Origin: a virus
DNA length: 30,783 bases
Reading direction: 5' to 3' (one strand)
Virus record (IMG/VR): IMGVR_UViG_3300044522_000524
Span: 1 to 30,783 of that record
This document shows, one piece after another, positions 14,902 to 24,892 of this stretch (position 1 is the stretch's first letter; the number at the start of each line of letters is the position of its first letter). The notes under the pieces were generated by a model that saw only the letters and a program-made list of their open reading frames with translations, made no database searches and was not told the origin of the DNA. The translations under genes and the position numbers were made by a program.

Positions 14902-16284
14902 TTATGCGTTCGGGAATGCAGTTGTTGGTGGCGCAAATGCTGATGTGTATCGAGCGTATTTGGTGATGCGGAGGTCGTCGATATAAGCGTTTAGGCGAGC
15001 AGGCGTGTAGTCATTTGACGCTGCCCCAACCGTAAATTCAGTGGATGAAGAAAACGTGTAGCTAATCGTGGTTGATGCGACTTGAGTGCCGTCAATAAAC
15101 ATCCTAATCGTCGAGCCAGTTCTTGAGATTGCTAGATGATACCATTGAGAAAGGTTTAAGGCCGATGGAGACTGAATTGATTGGTTTGTGTTATTCCATC
15201 CAAACAAGAGTACTCTCGAAGTGTTGAGATACAAAATCCATGAAGCACTTACACCACCGACTTGCTTCCCCATGACATGAGCATATGCTCCAGTTGGCGT
15301 TGAAATCAGGTACAACCAGCATTCTGCTGTAAAGTCCCCTGTCCCAAAATCAATTGCAGTTGAGTTTAATCCCAGTTTGGCCCCACTGCCGTCGAAATAG
15401 GCTGATGCTCCACCATACTTACTCTGAGTCGTGCTGACTGCCGCTGTTCCATACCTTGTTAGCGTGAAAGCATTCGGCCCAGAATCCACAAAGTTTGTCG
15501 ATGTATTCGTGCCATCCATGTGCAGCAGGAGCGATGTGTAATTGTAGTAAGGGTCGGCCACCGTGGATGATGCGGCTGTTGGCAATGCTGCTGTGGGAGG
15601 CGTGAAATTGGAAACGTAGCGAGCAAATCGGGAAATGCGGAAATCGTCGATGTAGCCATTTACAGAGACAGTGTTGTTAAATGCTGCACCAATTCTTGGA
15701 CTACCAGTATTGAGAGCGTAATTGTTTGTGTCAGCGTAACTTGCCCCGCTCTGGACTCCGTTGACATATAGCTTAGTTGTGCCTGAATACCGGACTAAAG
15801 CGATGTGATACCAAGTGTTTGCCGATAAGGTTGAACCAGTGATCCTGTCCGCACCAACATAATACTTTAAAACACCTGCTGATGACATGTAAATTGCATT
15901 TGAAGCCGAACCGATTTTATCGACAAGATTTTGCTGTACGCTTACCGTTAACGGGTAATACCAGAACTCAATCGTAAAATCGCCTGTCCCGAACGCTGTT
16001 GCAATGCCTGTACCTGAAGTATCAAGATAGTCACCCGACCCATCAAAATACCCGCTCGCCCCACCATACTTGCTCTGTGTTGTGCTGACTTGGGCATTTC
16101 CTGCCGCAGTTACTGCCAGTGCATTTGGCCCAGAATCCACAAAGCTGGTCGATCCATTCGTGCCATCCATACTTAACATGAGCGAAACGGCTGAATAGTA
16201 AGGGTCGCCACCCTCTATGACAATCCCTCCACCGCCACTACCGATACCCGTCTTTTTACGATTGCGGATAATATTGGCTAGCAT
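14902..16284 (-). CDS. Double LamG/concanavalin-like lectin protein
   Basis: This protein has 460 residues starting at 16284, where ATG overlaps the fibre gene stop as TAATG and GGAGGT lies 11 bases upstream. A basic N-terminus and Gly linker lead to two tandem LamG-type (concanavalin A-like) domains, about residues 30 to 235 and 245 to 455. Each has the run LLxMDGTN, then NFVDSGPNA, then TQSKYGGAS, then a FGTGDFT strand, WYHLA, and IDDLRI near its end. The copies share long near-identical DNA tracts, so they duplicated recently. It is likely a carbohydrate-binding receptor module on the tail fibre. Confidence 0.75.
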   Translation of the reverse strand: MLANIIRNRKKTGIGSGGGGIVIEGGDPYYSAVSLMLSMDGTNGSTSFVDSGPNALAVTAAGNAQVSTTQSKYGGASGYFDGSGDYLDTSGTGIATAFGTGDFTIEFWYYPLTVSVQQNLVDKIGSASNAIYMSSAGVLKYYVGADRITGSTLSANTWYHIALVRYSGTTKLYVNGVQSGASYADTNNYALNTGSPRIGAAFNNTVSVNGYIDDFRISRFARYVSNFTPPTAALPTAASSTVADPYYNYTSLLLHMDGTNTSTNFVDSGPNAFTLTRYGTAAVSTTQSKYGGASAYFDGSGAKLGLNSTAIDFGTGDFTAECWLYLISTPTGAYAHVMGKQVGGVSASWILYLNTSRVLLFGWNNTNQSIQSPSALNLSQWYHLAISRTGSTIRMFIDGTQVASTTISYTFSSSTEFTVGAASNDYTPARLNAYIDDLRITKYARYTSAFAPPTTAFPNA

Positions 16285-19200
16285 TAGAAGTTTTGACCTC
16301 CAATGTAACCTTGCCAAGTCGTTCCACCATCAGAGGTAAAGAATGCAAACGAATCTACCTTGCCTATCGCAGATGTGATCGTTGGCGCAGTTCCACCCGC
16401 CCATTTAATCGACGCAGGCCAAGTGACTGAACGTGGTGTTCCGTCAGCGGTAAATATCAACGTAAATGAGCCACCGGAACCGCTTGCAGGAGGGTTGCTG
16501 ATCGTCAGTGTGGTGATGGCAGCATTTAAACTGACCGTGAAGATATTCGATGTTTCGAGATTGAGCGTCAGCGTGCCGGATGAGATCGTTGGGCTGGAGA
16601 CAGATTCGCTGTAATCACGAAGTTTGGCCCTGAACAGCTCGTTATCCTGTAGGTTTTGCGTGCCTGTAAAGGTGTTTGAGCCAAGACCCGCATAAGCGGT
16701 GGATACGATCAGAAAGCCGTTGGCATCAACCGAAACACCTGTTCCAAGTTTAACACCACCCAATTGAGAGGCAGACGCTACCGGGAGTGAATATGACGAT
16801 CCCGAAGCACTGATCACACCGCTTGATATTGTGATGGTCGATCCATCCACCTTGACTCCACCGAGAACTGATGTCGATGCTGTGGGTAGGCTGTATGCGG
16901 CAGGAGCGCCTGTGAGATTGGCGTATGTGAAATTGCTTGACAGAAGCCTGGCATCTAACGCTGATTGCAAGCCTGTGACGTTAGCAATTGCGTGAGTATG
17001 ACTGATGGTCGCATAGGTCGATGCCGCTGTGGTCGATGTGATGCCATCAGTGATTCCATAGCCCGAAAGCGTGGTCGGTGTAGAGGTAATATTTGAATAC
17101 GGCAAACTTACTGTCGAGCCGCCGGATGTCGCTGACAAAACACCGTTTGATATCGAAAGGTTAGCGCCGATTTTGACGGATCCAAGGCGCGACTCGGTTG
17201 CGGGTTGTGGCTCGGCGTCCAAGTCGATCAATAGCCAGGTGATCCGCCCAGGATTGTTGGGAACCTTAATGGCCTTCCAGCCGGACCCGTTTGCCGATTT
17301 TGTGAGCGTCTTGGATCCCAGAAATTCCAAAATAGTGCTTCCGGTCAATGTGACAGAGGCACCAAGGACGTAAATGTAAGCAAAAGTGCCCTCAGTAGAT
17401 TGCTGAAAGGATGCGTTAACAGGGTCTTCGTTTCTAGCAAAGTACAACACGTTTGACCGGCTGCCGACCTGGAAGCCTTGTACAACCGTTTGAGACTCTA
17501 GGGAGAAGTCTGCAAAAACTGCGCTCCCAAGCCGAAACTCCGGTCTACCCAAGCCTCCAGAAGCAGCAGTTAACGTCATGGGTTGATAAGTTAAGCACGC
17601 TTCACGAGGTGTGCCTGGGACGTACCAAGTGAATCCCGATGAGGATTGCGATGACAACGATGGAGTGAGTCCGAGTACGCCAAAATTAAACGACCCAGAA
17701 ACAACACTTTCAATTCCGTCCGTGTATACAGCCAGGGAGGATGTAGGAGTCTTGCTCGCGGTCGAGGAGTCATGCATATAAGCGGTCATCGCCGCCGAGA
17801 CCTCAAAGGTCATAGGATCCGCACGAGTTTCTGAGGCCGCTCGAAAGGTGTATCCTTCGGCCTCGTAACCAACTGACGCGCCCCAGAGAGACGTGCTGCC
17901 CAACTGACTACGCCCCGCAGCGACTGTGATATTCGCAACGACTGCTAAGTCTCCGGTGATGGTCTGGTTCGCGTAAACTAGCGGCAGGTTTGACCCGGTA
18001 GTGGTCTGGTGGAGCAGCGGCTGACCTGTGGGTAGGGCGGACAAGACCCCGCTGGATATGGATAGGTTCGCGCCAACAATGATGCCGCCGGAACTCGACG
18101 TGGTTGCATAAGGGGGCGTGAATGTGGCTGGCTTGCCTGTGATGTCTGACCAAGCGACCGTTGATCCAGTTCCGTTGCCCGATACCGTCACATCGAGAGT
18201 GCCGTCAGGCGCTATTGTCACTCCGTAACCCGGCTTAATTCCACCCAAAGTGGCAGCGGATGCGATCGGTGGCGGGAAGGTGCTTGGCTTTCCAGATAAG
18301 GTGGTCCATGTGACAGTTGTGTTTCCTCCACCACTGCCGGATCCGATAAGAGCGAAAGTGGATAGCGCTTTCCCCAGCGTCAAAACGCTATTGTCAGACC
18401 ATGCTGTCACACCAGTCAATTCAAGCCTGTCCTTGGACTGAAACAGTGTGGTAAAGGCTGGTGTTCCGGTGATTGATGTTACGATTGTGCTAGAAGCGCC
18501 GTAAGAGTTCACCGCGTGCGAATACGCTTGATTCCATATTGCTGACGATCTGGAAACAAGGGTTCCACCAGCGGAAGCATTGGCCAGCACATAAAGACCG
18601 TTGGCCGTGGACAGGCCGATAACGTCCGATGGGATGTTGGCGTTGATGTACCCGCTTGAATCAATCGTGATTCGGCTTGTCGATAAAACCCTGACACCAC
18701 CCAAAACGGAACTTGTCGCGATGGGGGGAGTGAACGATGTCGGCTTGTTAGCAATCGCAGACCAGTCGTGTGTGTGCGTGTCTGGCGTGAAAACCGATGG
18801 CTTGTTTAATACTTCCGTCCACTGCGGAGCGTACGAAATTGGCTTAAACGATGCCGTTGCCGTCGAGGTCAGCATATAGTTGCTGATCCCCGTGATATCT
18901 GTGGTGTTGTGCGTGTGGTTCGCAGGCGTGAATGTGGTTGGCTTGCTGAGGATGTCGCCCCAGCTATGAGTGTGGGTCAGGAGCGAATACTTGCCATCAG
19001 CCGTTGCGATGCTGATCTTGGCATCCAGAGCCGTTTGGAGGCCGGTGATCGAGGATATGACGTGACCGTGAGCAGTCGGGGCAAATGTGGTCGGCTTGCC
19101 TGTGATGTTCGCCCAAGCGATATAATCCGCCGATCCACCACCTGTGGAATTTCCAGCGGGGCCTTGTGGGCCAGTTTCGCCCGTGTCGCCTTTGACTCCC

Positions 19201-20159
19201 TGGATCCCCTGAATTCCCTGCTCGCCTTGCAAACCACGTTCGCCGGTATCGCCTTTATCGCCCTTTAAACCGTCCGTTCCGTTATTGCCAGGCAATCCCT
19301 GCAATCCACGTTCGCCCTGCAATCCCTGCTCGCCTTGCAAGCCACGTTCGCCGGTGTCGCCCTTATCGCCCTTTAATCCAGTCGATCCAGTGTCGCCTTT
19401 ATCGCCTTTTAAGCCTTGCTGGCCAGCCTCGCCTTGGATTCCCTGCAAACCCTGCAATCCACGTTCGCCAGTGTCGCCTTTAACGCCCTGCAAACCTTGA
19501 CTTCCAGTTGCCCCGGCTGGCCCAGTGTCGCCTTGAACCCCTTGGATTCCTTGGATTCCCTGCGGACCTGTGACACTGACTCCATCGTTGCCGGTGTCGC
19601 CCTTGTCGCCTTTGACGCCTTGGATTCCTTGGATGCCCTGCAATCCACGTTCGCCCGTGTCACCCTTGTCGCCAGTGTCGCCTTTATCGCCCTTTAAACC
19701 TTGTAAGCCACGTTCGCCGGTGTCACCCTTTACGCCTTGTAGCCCAGTTTCGCCCTGGACGCCTTGAACCCCTTGGATTCCCTGAACACCTTGATCCCCT
19801 TGGACGCCCTGCAAGCCGCGTTCGCCTTGGAATCCACGGTCTCCAGTGTCGCCCCTATCGCCCTTTGCGCCCGGTGTACCGTTCACACCGATTACACCGT
19901 CTACACCTGGTACACCTTGCAAACCACGTTCGCCGGTGTCGCCCTTGTCGCCCTTGGGACCAACGATAATCGACAATCCATCAATCTCGCTGGCTGGATG
20001 CCGGTGAGCAGATGGCGGAAAAGTCGTTGGTTTGCCAGTGATGTTGGCCCAAACGTCTCCATAGTGATTGACGATGGAAACTGGACCAGGCTTGACGATC
20101 ACACTGGCTTTGCCTGGTGTAATCTTGACCGTAAATGATGGTGTCGGATTAACAGGCAC
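16284..20159 (-). CDS. Collagen-like tail fibre protein
   Basis: This protein has 1,291 residues if started at the GTG at 20159, chosen because AAAGGTGG lies 5 bases upstream; a TTG-started frame from 20195 would lack such a site. Residues 67 to 336 are Gly-X-Y collagen repeats, with an interruption near GVSVTGPQG. Before and after lie repeats with a KPTTF.P.xHxH pattern that resemble phage fibre shaft repeats with metal-binding His pairs. The last 100 residues form a beta domain ([14 protein letters not shown], then [12 protein letters not shown]) common at fibre ends. It should form trimeric fibres reaching the host surface. Its place before the capsid genes is unusual. Confidence 0.85.
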   Translation of the reverse strand: MPVNPTPSFTVKITPGKASVIVKPGPVSIVNHYGDVWANITGKPTTFPPSAHRHPASEIDGLSIIVGPKGDKGDTGERGLQGVPGVDGVIGVNGTPGAKGDRGDTGDRGFQGERGLQGVQGDQGVQGIQGVQGVQGETGLQGVKGDTGERGLQGLKGDKGDTGDKGDTGERGLQGIQGIQGVKGDKGDTGNDGVSVTGPQGIQGIQGVQGDTGPAGATGSQGLQGVKGDTGERGLQGLQGIQGEAGQQGLKGDKGDTGSTGLKGDKGDTGERGLQGEQGLQGERGLQGLPGNNGTDGLKGDKGDTGERGLQGEQGIQGIQGVKGDTGETGPQGPAGNSTGGGSADYIAWANITGKPTTFAPTAHGHVISSITGLQTALDAKISIATADGKYSLLTHTHSWGDILSKPTTFTPANHTHNTTDITGISNYMLTSTATASFKPISYAPQWTEVLNKPSVFTPDTHTHDWSAIANKPTSFTPPIATSSVLGGVRVLSTSRITIDSSGYINANIPSDVIGLSTANGLYVLANASAGGTLVSRSSAIWNQAYSHAVNSYGASSTIVTSITGTPAFTTLFQSKDRLELTGVTAWSDNSVLTLGKALSTFALIGSGSGGGNTTVTWTTLSGKPSTFPPPIASAATLGGIKPGYGVTIAPDGTLDVTVSGNGTGSTVAWSDITGKPATFTPPYATTSSSGGIIVGANLSISSGVLSALPTGQPLLHQTTTGSNLPLVYANQTITGDLAVVANITVAAGRSQLGSTSLWGASVGYEAEGYTFRAASETRADPMTFEVSAAMTAYMHDSSTASKTPTSSLAVYTDGIESVVSGSFNFGVLGLTPSLSSQSSSGFTWYVPGTPREACLTYQPMTLTAASGGLGRPEFRLGSAVFADFSLESQTVVQGFQVGSRSNVLYFARNEDPVNASFQQSTEGTFAYIYVLGASVTLTGSTILEFLGSKTLTKSANGSGWKAIKVPNNPGRITWLLIDLDAEPQPATESRLGSVKIGANLSISNGVLSATSGGSTVSLPYSNITSTPTTLSGYGITDGITSTTAASTYATISHTHAIANVTGLQSALDARLLSSNFTYANLTGAPAAYSLPTASTSVLGGVKVDGSTITISSGVISASGSSYSLPVASASQLGGVKLGTGVSVDANGFLIVSTAYAGLGSNTFTGTQNLQDNELFRAKLRDYSESVSSPTISSGTLTLNLETSNIFTVSLNAAITTLTISNPPASGSGGSFTLIFTADGTPRSVTWPASIKWAGGTAPTITSAIGKVDSFAFFTSDGGTTWQGYIGGQNF
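19152..19961 (-). repeat. Collagen-encoding tandem repeat
   Basis: About 810 bases encode Gly-X-Y triplets, mostly [13 protein letters not shown]-type units in a degenerate 9-base register. The DNA repetition explains several long plus-strand open frames here, which are artefacts. Repeat-driven slippage could change the fibre length between related phages. Confidence 0.85.
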
Positions 20160-20520
20160 AGGAGCCACCTTTCGAGTTAATCGCGATTTCACCAATCACG
20201 GGAGTCTGCCGAACACCTGCGGAAGTCACCCACTTGAAACGATAGGCAGCAGATCCACCTTCCGCGATCTTGGCCGCGTCGGTATCTGCAAAGCTGACCA
20301 GCACCACACCATTGACCGCACTGGAGACCACGACAGAACCGTCCACAGCACCCGTTTTCAGGTAGAGCGTAACGGAGAATGTGTATCCTGTGAGATTCAG
20401 CGGAACATCTGTTCCGTTCGTGCCTTCAGTCGTGAAACTGAGCGAGAACTTGACAGAGTCGCCCAGCTCAAAAGCCGCGTTCACAATTCCAGCAGTCTGG
20501 TCAATTTCAATCTGGCTCAT
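20149..20520 (-). CDS. Baseplate/fibre-linker-like protein (BppU-N-like)
   Basis: This 123-residue protein is nearly all beta strands. The pattern is an opening AFELGDSVKFSLSF, then LNLTGYTFSVTLYL, a GSVVVSSAVNGVVLVSF hairpin, then SAAYRFKWV and a closing G-IAI strand. It resembles the N-terminal domain that attaches receptor-binding fibres to baseplates. It sits between portal and fibre, with ATGA coupling upstream and GGAAGGTG before the start. It probably joins the collagen-like fibre to the virion. It ends Cys-Ala-Cys, an odd tail that could crosslink. Confidence 0.5.
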   Translation of the reverse strand: MSQIEIDQTAGIVNAAFELGDSVKFSLSFTTEGTNGTDVPLNLTGYTFSVTLYLKTGAVDGSVVVSSAVNGVVLVSFADTDAAKIAEGGSAAYRFKWVTSAGVRQTPVIGEIAINSKGGSCAC

Positions 20521-22154
20521 TCGGTTTCACCTTCCTGCGGATCTTCAGTTTCGGGATCACTGACTTCCGCTTCTGGATCCATCATGGGTGCGTTATCTTG
20601 AGCCTGAGCCAGTGCCGGTGGTGTTGTGATCTGTGTGACCTGTGCCGCAGCTGTGGCTTCAGCAATCAAATCTTCGTTGATCTCTTCCAGCTTCTCGCGA
20701 GCCTGTTCCAGCGTTATGCCCTGAATCTCTGCGATTGCACCGGCCTTACTTTGCAGACCATTGAGCAATTCAAACTGGATGTGAGCATCATTGTCAGGAC
20801 CAGGGCGATTCTTGATAGATCGGCCCCAGTTCATCACTAAGTCGAAGTCGGTCTCGATCACTTTGGAGATCGGTGTGTTTCCGCCCAGATAAACATGGGA
20901 TGCCATCAACGTGACTGCGGCCAGATCCTGCTCGTACTGAGCCAGCGCCTCTTGCCTGCGTTCAGCCGCTTCCAGAAGGGGCAACTGCTCTGAAACGATC
21001 GCCACTCCAGATGATGCTGATTGGCCTTTCATCCGCCAGGCAGATTCAGGGATCCCCAGCGTATCGGCGAACATGGTCATATCCCAATCGAGCTGATCCC
21101 GGTCGGACTGGAGATAGGACAGGTCACAATAGGCGTATTCAATAGATGGCTCAGGACCATCGCCAAGCTGATTTAAGACCGGAGACATGCGTAACATATC
21201 CCCGGCCTGATATTGCCGTGGAATTACGAAATCAGAACGAACATTTCGCGCTTGCAAAATCGGTCGTTGATTCAGGATGTCGTCATTCTGCTTCCACAAT
21301 CTCGTTGTGAGCGACTCCTGAAACATCTGCATCGTATCGCCTAACGATGGTGTCCAGAATTCACCCGTTGGCCGTTTCCACCACACGAACGAGAATGGCA
21401 CAAACCCCAGCCAGTTCTCTTCATCACTGACCTGTTTATAAGTCACACCGTCCCAAGGTTGATCGGCGTTGAACTTGTCGGTCTGGTAGGTCACCAGTCG
21501 TTCCGATGTCCAGATTCGTAACCGGCGTTGCTGGTCATAGAAATCAATCGTTCCTACCGCCCAAGGCATCGTTGGTTTGTCAGGATGGCACCACACAACG
21601 AACTGATCTGCTGGCCAGATCCGGTGTGATACTGCGGGCTGTTGCAGTGCCAGAAACGACTCAGTTTCCGCGTCCGTCAGTGGCTCTTTAATCTCGACCT
21701 GAATCGCACAAACACCGCCTACGATCGCGTAGCGGTTGGCCTCGGTCATGATGTTGTCGATATTGGACTTAGAATAAACCGTCTCTAAATATTCGGTGAT
21801 GTCAGGCTGGTCAGGAATCGTTCGTTTTGGTTTGCCTGCGTATAGGTGCTTGGTGAGCAGATCAATCCACGATTCCATCACGTTGGTCGTGCGAGCTGAC
21901 TCCATCCGCAAGTTCTGCTCTCTGGAGATCGCGGCCAAGAATGGCTTGATGTTGCCTTCGTACCACTGCCGGTTTCGCCAAGAGTCTGTCAGTCTGGCCT
22001 TTTCGTTCTTGAGGCCGTTGGTAACCTCTTTATCAATCTTGCCAAAGTCCAGAGCCGCTGTCCGTGGCTTTCTGCGCGAAATATCGGATGAGACCAGGCT
22101 AAGCCCGTTACTCCCGATCGGTCCCAAGTTTTCTGATGTGGCGAGCAAGCTCAT
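20517..22154 (-). CDS. Portal protein
   Basis: This protein has 545 residues from the ATG at 22154, 16 bases after the terminase stop; a TTG upstream at 22190 would overlap the terminase and is less convincing. It has the size and layout of portals: an N-terminal helical part (NVMESWIDLLTKHLY), a beta-rich wing with LRIWTSERLVTYQ, a long helical stem and C-terminal helix (AIAEIQGITLEQAREKLEEINEDLIAEATAAA), and an acidic Glu/Asp-rich tail. It lies directly after the large terminase, as usual. Portals form the ring through which DNA is packaged and ejected. Confidence 0.8.
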   Translation of the reverse strand: MSLLATSENLGPIGSNGLSLVSSDISRRKPRTAALDFGKIDKEVTNGLKNEKARLTDSWRNRQWYEGNIKPFLAAISREQNLRMESARTTNVMESWIDLLTKHLYAGKPKRTIPDQPDITEYLETVYSKSNIDNIMTEANRYAIVGGVCAIQVEIKEPLTDAETESFLALQQPAVSHRIWPADQFVVWCHPDKPTMPWAVGTIDFYDQQRRLRIWTSERLVTYQTDKFNADQPWDGVTYKQVSDEENWLGFVPFSFVWWKRPTGEFWTPSLGDTMQMFQESLTTRLWKQNDDILNQRPILQARNVRSDFVIPRQYQAGDMLRMSPVLNQLGDGPEPSIEYAYCDLSYLQSDRDQLDWDMTMFADTLGIPESAWRMKGQSASSGVAIVSEQLPLLEAAERRQEALAQYEQDLAAVTLMASHVYLGGNTPISKVIETDFDLVMNWGRSIKNRPGPDNDAHIQFELLNGLQSKAGAIAEIQGITLEQAREKLEEINEDLIAEATAAAQVTQITTPPALAQAQDNAPMMDPEAEVSDPETEDPQEGETE

Positions 22155-22170
22155 TGCAGTTGGTCCGTTC

Positions 22171-23553
22171 TCAGCAGTCCACCATGGCAAAACTCATCAT
22201 GAGGCTGTCCGCAAAGTCAGGCGAATGCCCAATCTTGCTGATGATGTCATCTTTTTTGGCGATCGCGATTTTGTCTTTCGCGGTCATCGAATAGGTTGTC
22301 GCCTGCAATTCCTTCCGCATCCTCATTCCGATGTGCGGCGGGATGTGGAAGGTCTCAGGCGTCACGGATGGATTGAGGCGTCGTCTCAAGGCCCAATAGG
22401 TCGCTGATCTCAGGTTCTCAAACTTGGCGTTTGTGCCATGACCACCCTGAAAACCGACCGCACCCTTCAGCCCCGCGTTGGCCAGCAGAACGTTAAAAGT
22501 TTCGCCCATGCCGGTCGCGTCATAGATCACCCTGAAAGGTGGAATCCCATAGCTCGCGGCCATGTTCGCGGCCCTTCTGGCCCAATCATCAATCGGTGTG
22601 TTGTTGGACGATTCCAGCTCCAGCACGCCCAGGTTGTCGCGAATCAGAATCGTTGAACTGTCGCCACCTCGACCGGATGCAATGTCTACCGCCATCACCA
22701 GCGGTCCACAGTCAGGCCCATAGTTTCGGTTCGGTGCTGGAGCATTGATACAACGGTCCAGCCACGTTCGATCAATTAACTGGCCTTCAGAGCTATCCGG
22801 AAACTTGGCTTCAACATGCGACAACCACCAAGGCGAATCCTCACCGTAATCGCGTCTTGACCGATCGAGAAAATCAAGATCGGCCAGCCCTGTCGGTGAT
22901 CGCTGAACACCAGCTCGGACTGGTGGAGTATCGCAAGACCGTATCCGCACCAAAGAAGTGTCTTTATCAGGATCGAGTTCCTGCCTGACACATCGCTCGT
23001 AAAACACCCCAGAGGAAACCAGAGGATTCCCAATCATGATCACAAGCGATGGATTCAGCGAGTTCAGCGCCGATATCCGGTCGTCTTCCACACCAGAGGC
23101 CTCATCAATGATCACCAGCAGGTTTTCAGCGTGGTGACCAGATGCCCCTTCAACGGTGCTGGTAGATATCCCAATGGCGTAAGAATCTTTCGACTTCTCA
23201 ATCAGCAGTGGTTGCCTGGTGATCCGTGGCGATGTCAGGAAGTCGCAGCTTCGGCGTTCATAAGCGTTAAAAATGGCTCGCCAGAGCACGTTCGCCAATT
23301 GGTCGTAAGTTGGTGCTGTCGTGACCACAACACCTTTAGGATGGGCTGTCAGATACCAAAGCACAAGGCCTGCCACACACCAACTCTTGCCTGTCGCGTT
23401 TCCTGATGGGACAAGAATCGTTTTCTTCTTCTCTCGAATCGCTTTACAGATTTCGAGTTGCTTGTCCCAGTAAGGGTGTCGCCCAAGAATGTGCTGGTTA
23501 AAAGCAGCAGGCGACTCACGAACCGCTTGGGCTATCTTCTTTTCCGATAGCAT
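22171..23553 (-). CDS. terL: Terminase large subunit
   Basis: This 460-residue protein contains all terminase parts: Walker A at 51 to 57 (GNATGKS), Walker B with acidic pair at 150 to 151 (LLVIIDEAS), and a C-terminal nuclease with MAVDIASGRGGDSST, then RVIYDATGMGE and a late SPDFADSLMM acidic motif. It powers genome packaging and cuts DNA to length. The start is the second Met at 23553 (the first codon of the longer frame is TTG), with AGGAA upstream. It overlaps the small terminase-like gene by 38 bases in another frame. Confidence 0.95.
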   Translation of the reverse strand: MLSEKKIAQAVRESPAAFNQHILGRHPYWDKQLEICKAIREKKKTILVPSGNATGKSWCVAGLVLWYLTAHPKGVVVTTAPTYDQLANVLWRAIFNAYERRSCDFLTSPRITRQPLLIEKSKDSYAIGISTSTVEGASGHHAENLLVIIDEASGVEDDRISALNSLNPSLVIMIGNPLVSSGVFYERCVRQELDPDKDTSLVRIRSCDTPPVRAGVQRSPTGLADLDFLDRSRRDYGEDSPWWLSHVEAKFPDSSEGQLIDRTWLDRCINAPAPNRNYGPDCGPLVMAVDIASGRGGDSSTILIRDNLGVLELESSNNTPIDDWARRAANMAASYGIPPFRVIYDATGMGETFNVLLANAGLKGAVGFQGGHGTNAKFENLRSATYWALRRRLNPSVTPETFHIPPHIGMRMRKELQATTYSMTAKDKIAIAKKDDIISKIGHSPDFADSLMMSFAMVDC

Positions 23554-23833
23554 CAATATCGAGTTCCTGAATCACGTCTTGGAGTGTCCGCTTGGTGTCA
23601 ATCTCAACGGAGTTGTTCACCTTGCCGTCAAGTCGATCGTAAATCTCTTTCCAGTAACGGAAATCGCCATTGATCGCCTCTTGGATACCTCGCTCAACCA
23701 ACTCTTGAAGAATCTTGGGATTGGATTCGATCAATTTCCCTAATGCTTCCTGCATAGAGTTTTTCTTTGGCCTACCGCTAGGATTTCCGGACACACCTTT
23801 GGGAAACGGCTTCAGGTTTTTGAGGTTGGCCAT
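23516..23833 (-). CDS. Terminase small subunit-like protein (DUF5681 type)
   Basis: This 105-residue protein precedes the large terminase. Its N-terminus carries the FPKGVSGNPSGRPKK signature of the DUF5681 group, followed by helices (ALGKLIESNPKILQELVERGIQEAI) and an acidic tail. In phages such proteins act as the DNA-recognition partner of the terminase. The ribosome binding site is weak. A role in packaging follows from placement. Confidence 0.7.
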   Translation of the reverse strand: MANLKNLKPFPKGVSGNPSGRPKKNSMQEALGKLIESNPKILQELVERGIQEAINGDFRYWKEIYDRLDGKVNNSVEIDTKRTLQDVIQELDIDAIGKEDSPSGS

Positions 23834-23875
23834 TTCACTGTTTCTCGCTATTAGCAGTGGAATCGAAATCTGTCG

Positions 23876-24346
23876 TCAAGGAGCGTCCTTTAGTCCCGGT
23901 GGCCTAGCGCCATGATTCCCCCGTCCAGGTTTATCAATCACACCCTTCCGCCGCATTCTCTGCATCAAAGCGCGTTGCTTGATCGCAATGTTCCGAAACT
24001 TGGCCCAAAAGGCCATGAGTTCCGTTTGTTCTGTCATGGCTCGTTTGATGGCCTGGTCCAGTTGTTTACTGGCTCTGGTGCAGGATAAGCAAATTGCATA
24101 ACGATGCTGTTCAACCTTCCGCCCATCAACACAATGAGGACAGGGTTGATTCGGCGTACCTTCCGTCCAACCAGAGGCGTCAACACCTATCAAAACAGGT
24201 TGTACGCCATGGATCGAGCGGATAAGTCGCCTTGTGATGTTCTGGTCGATTTCCCCATCCGTGGGAGCGATCGAGTCTGAACCTAATGGTTCATTCATAT
24301 CTTGACGATAATCACAGGAGGTACCGACCGTCAATAGGGTGCTCAA
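23876..24346 (-). CDS. Zinc-ribbon protein
   Basis: This 156-residue protein has a zinc ribbon formed by CPHC (69 to 72) and CLSC (86 to 89), with a helical, Arg/Lys-rich C-terminal half (KQRALMQRMRRKG) that could bind nucleic acid. It starts at TTG with a strong GGAGGT 8 bases upstream and a TTGA overlap with the previous gene; a later in-frame ATG (24298) has no site. It is followed by about 42 non-coding bases and the terminase genes. It may be a late gene regulator or packaging factor. Confidence 0.6.
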   Translation of the reverse strand: MSTLLTVGTSCDYRQDMNEPLGSDSIAPTDGEIDQNITRRLIRSIHGVQPVLIGVDASGWTEGTPNQPCPHCVDGRKVEQHRYAICLSCTRASKQLDQAIKRAMTEQTELMAFWAKFRNIAIKQRALMQRMRRKGVIDKPGRGNHGARPPGLKDAP

Positions 24347-24588
24347 GATTTTGTACCTCCAGCCTCTAATCTGGTAACAACCTCATCAAGCGTTTCATCA
24401 CGTGCCTTACCTTCCGCAAACTCGATGTACGCTCGATACATCCGGTCGCCCTTCAACTCTGAATAATCAAACTCAGCCGCCATCATCCGAAACGCCTTGT
24501 CCACGACCTGCAAACGCTTCCACAGCGACAGGGCAACCGCCTTACCTTCACCGTGTGGTAGAGCTGCGATATCATCAAGCGTTATCAT
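24343..24588 (-). CDS. Small helical hypothetical protein
   Basis: This protein has 81 residues from the ATG at 24588, which has AGGGA about 7 bases upstream; a longer frame reaches 24651 but would overlap the preceding gene further. It is mostly helical, with a LSLWKRLQVVDKAFRMMAAEFD helix and an acidic MYRAYIEFAEGKARDETLDEVV run. It is linked by 4-base overlap to the zinc-ribbon gene. No family is recognised. Confidence 0.5.
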   Translation of the reverse strand: MITLDDIAALPHGEGKAVALSLWKRLQVVDKAFRMMAAEFDYSELKGDRMYRAYIEFAEGKARDETLDEVVTRLEAGGTKS

Positions 24589-24892
24589 AGTTTTCCCTAT
24601 CAAAGATGCCTTCGTATGGTGATACTCGTGAGCTTTCGACAACCTCTTCAAGCGATTCAGTAATATGTTGAATACAGGCTGCTTTGGCTTGCTTTAGACA
24701 GTCAAATTCGCCAGCCCAAGAGCCTTCGTTCAACTCATCCCAAGAAAGTTCTTCCGGCGGTCTGTCTTTCAGACTTCCAGTGCTTGCAAAATAGTTAGTG
24801 TTGTCAAAAGACAACTCAATATGCGCCCAATACTTGTCGTGGGATAGGGTCCAGCTTGTGCCATCAGTTGTGCACCATCTTTGCTCGATCAT
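24575..24892 (-). CDS. Small hypothetical protein
   Basis: This protein has 105 residues if started at the ATG at 24892 with AAGAGG 7 bases upstream. The longer frame to 24964 would overlap its neighbour by 100 bases. It is acidic, with aromatic-rich strands (WCTTDGTSWTLSHDKYWAHIELSF) and a helix (FDCLKQAKAACIQHITESLEEVV). The pattern could be a small dsDNA-mimic or inhibitor fold, but there is no clear match. Confidence 0.5.
   Translation of the reverse strand: MIEQRWCTTDGTSWTLSHDKYWAHIELSFDNTNYFASTGSLKDRPPEELSWDELNEGSWAGEFDCLKQAKAACIQHITESLEEVVESSRVSPYEGIFDRENYDNA

Noticed and set aside
19285-20138. Several long plus-strand frames, and an apparent short-repeat array, in the collagen region
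   Set aside because: They are by-products of the Gly-X-Y coding repeat. Units are contiguous coding triplets without spacers, so this is not CRISPR.
21796-22407. 203-residue plus-strand frame over the portal/terminase junction
   Set aside because: It is antisense to two firmly assigned genes, with no recognisable motifs.
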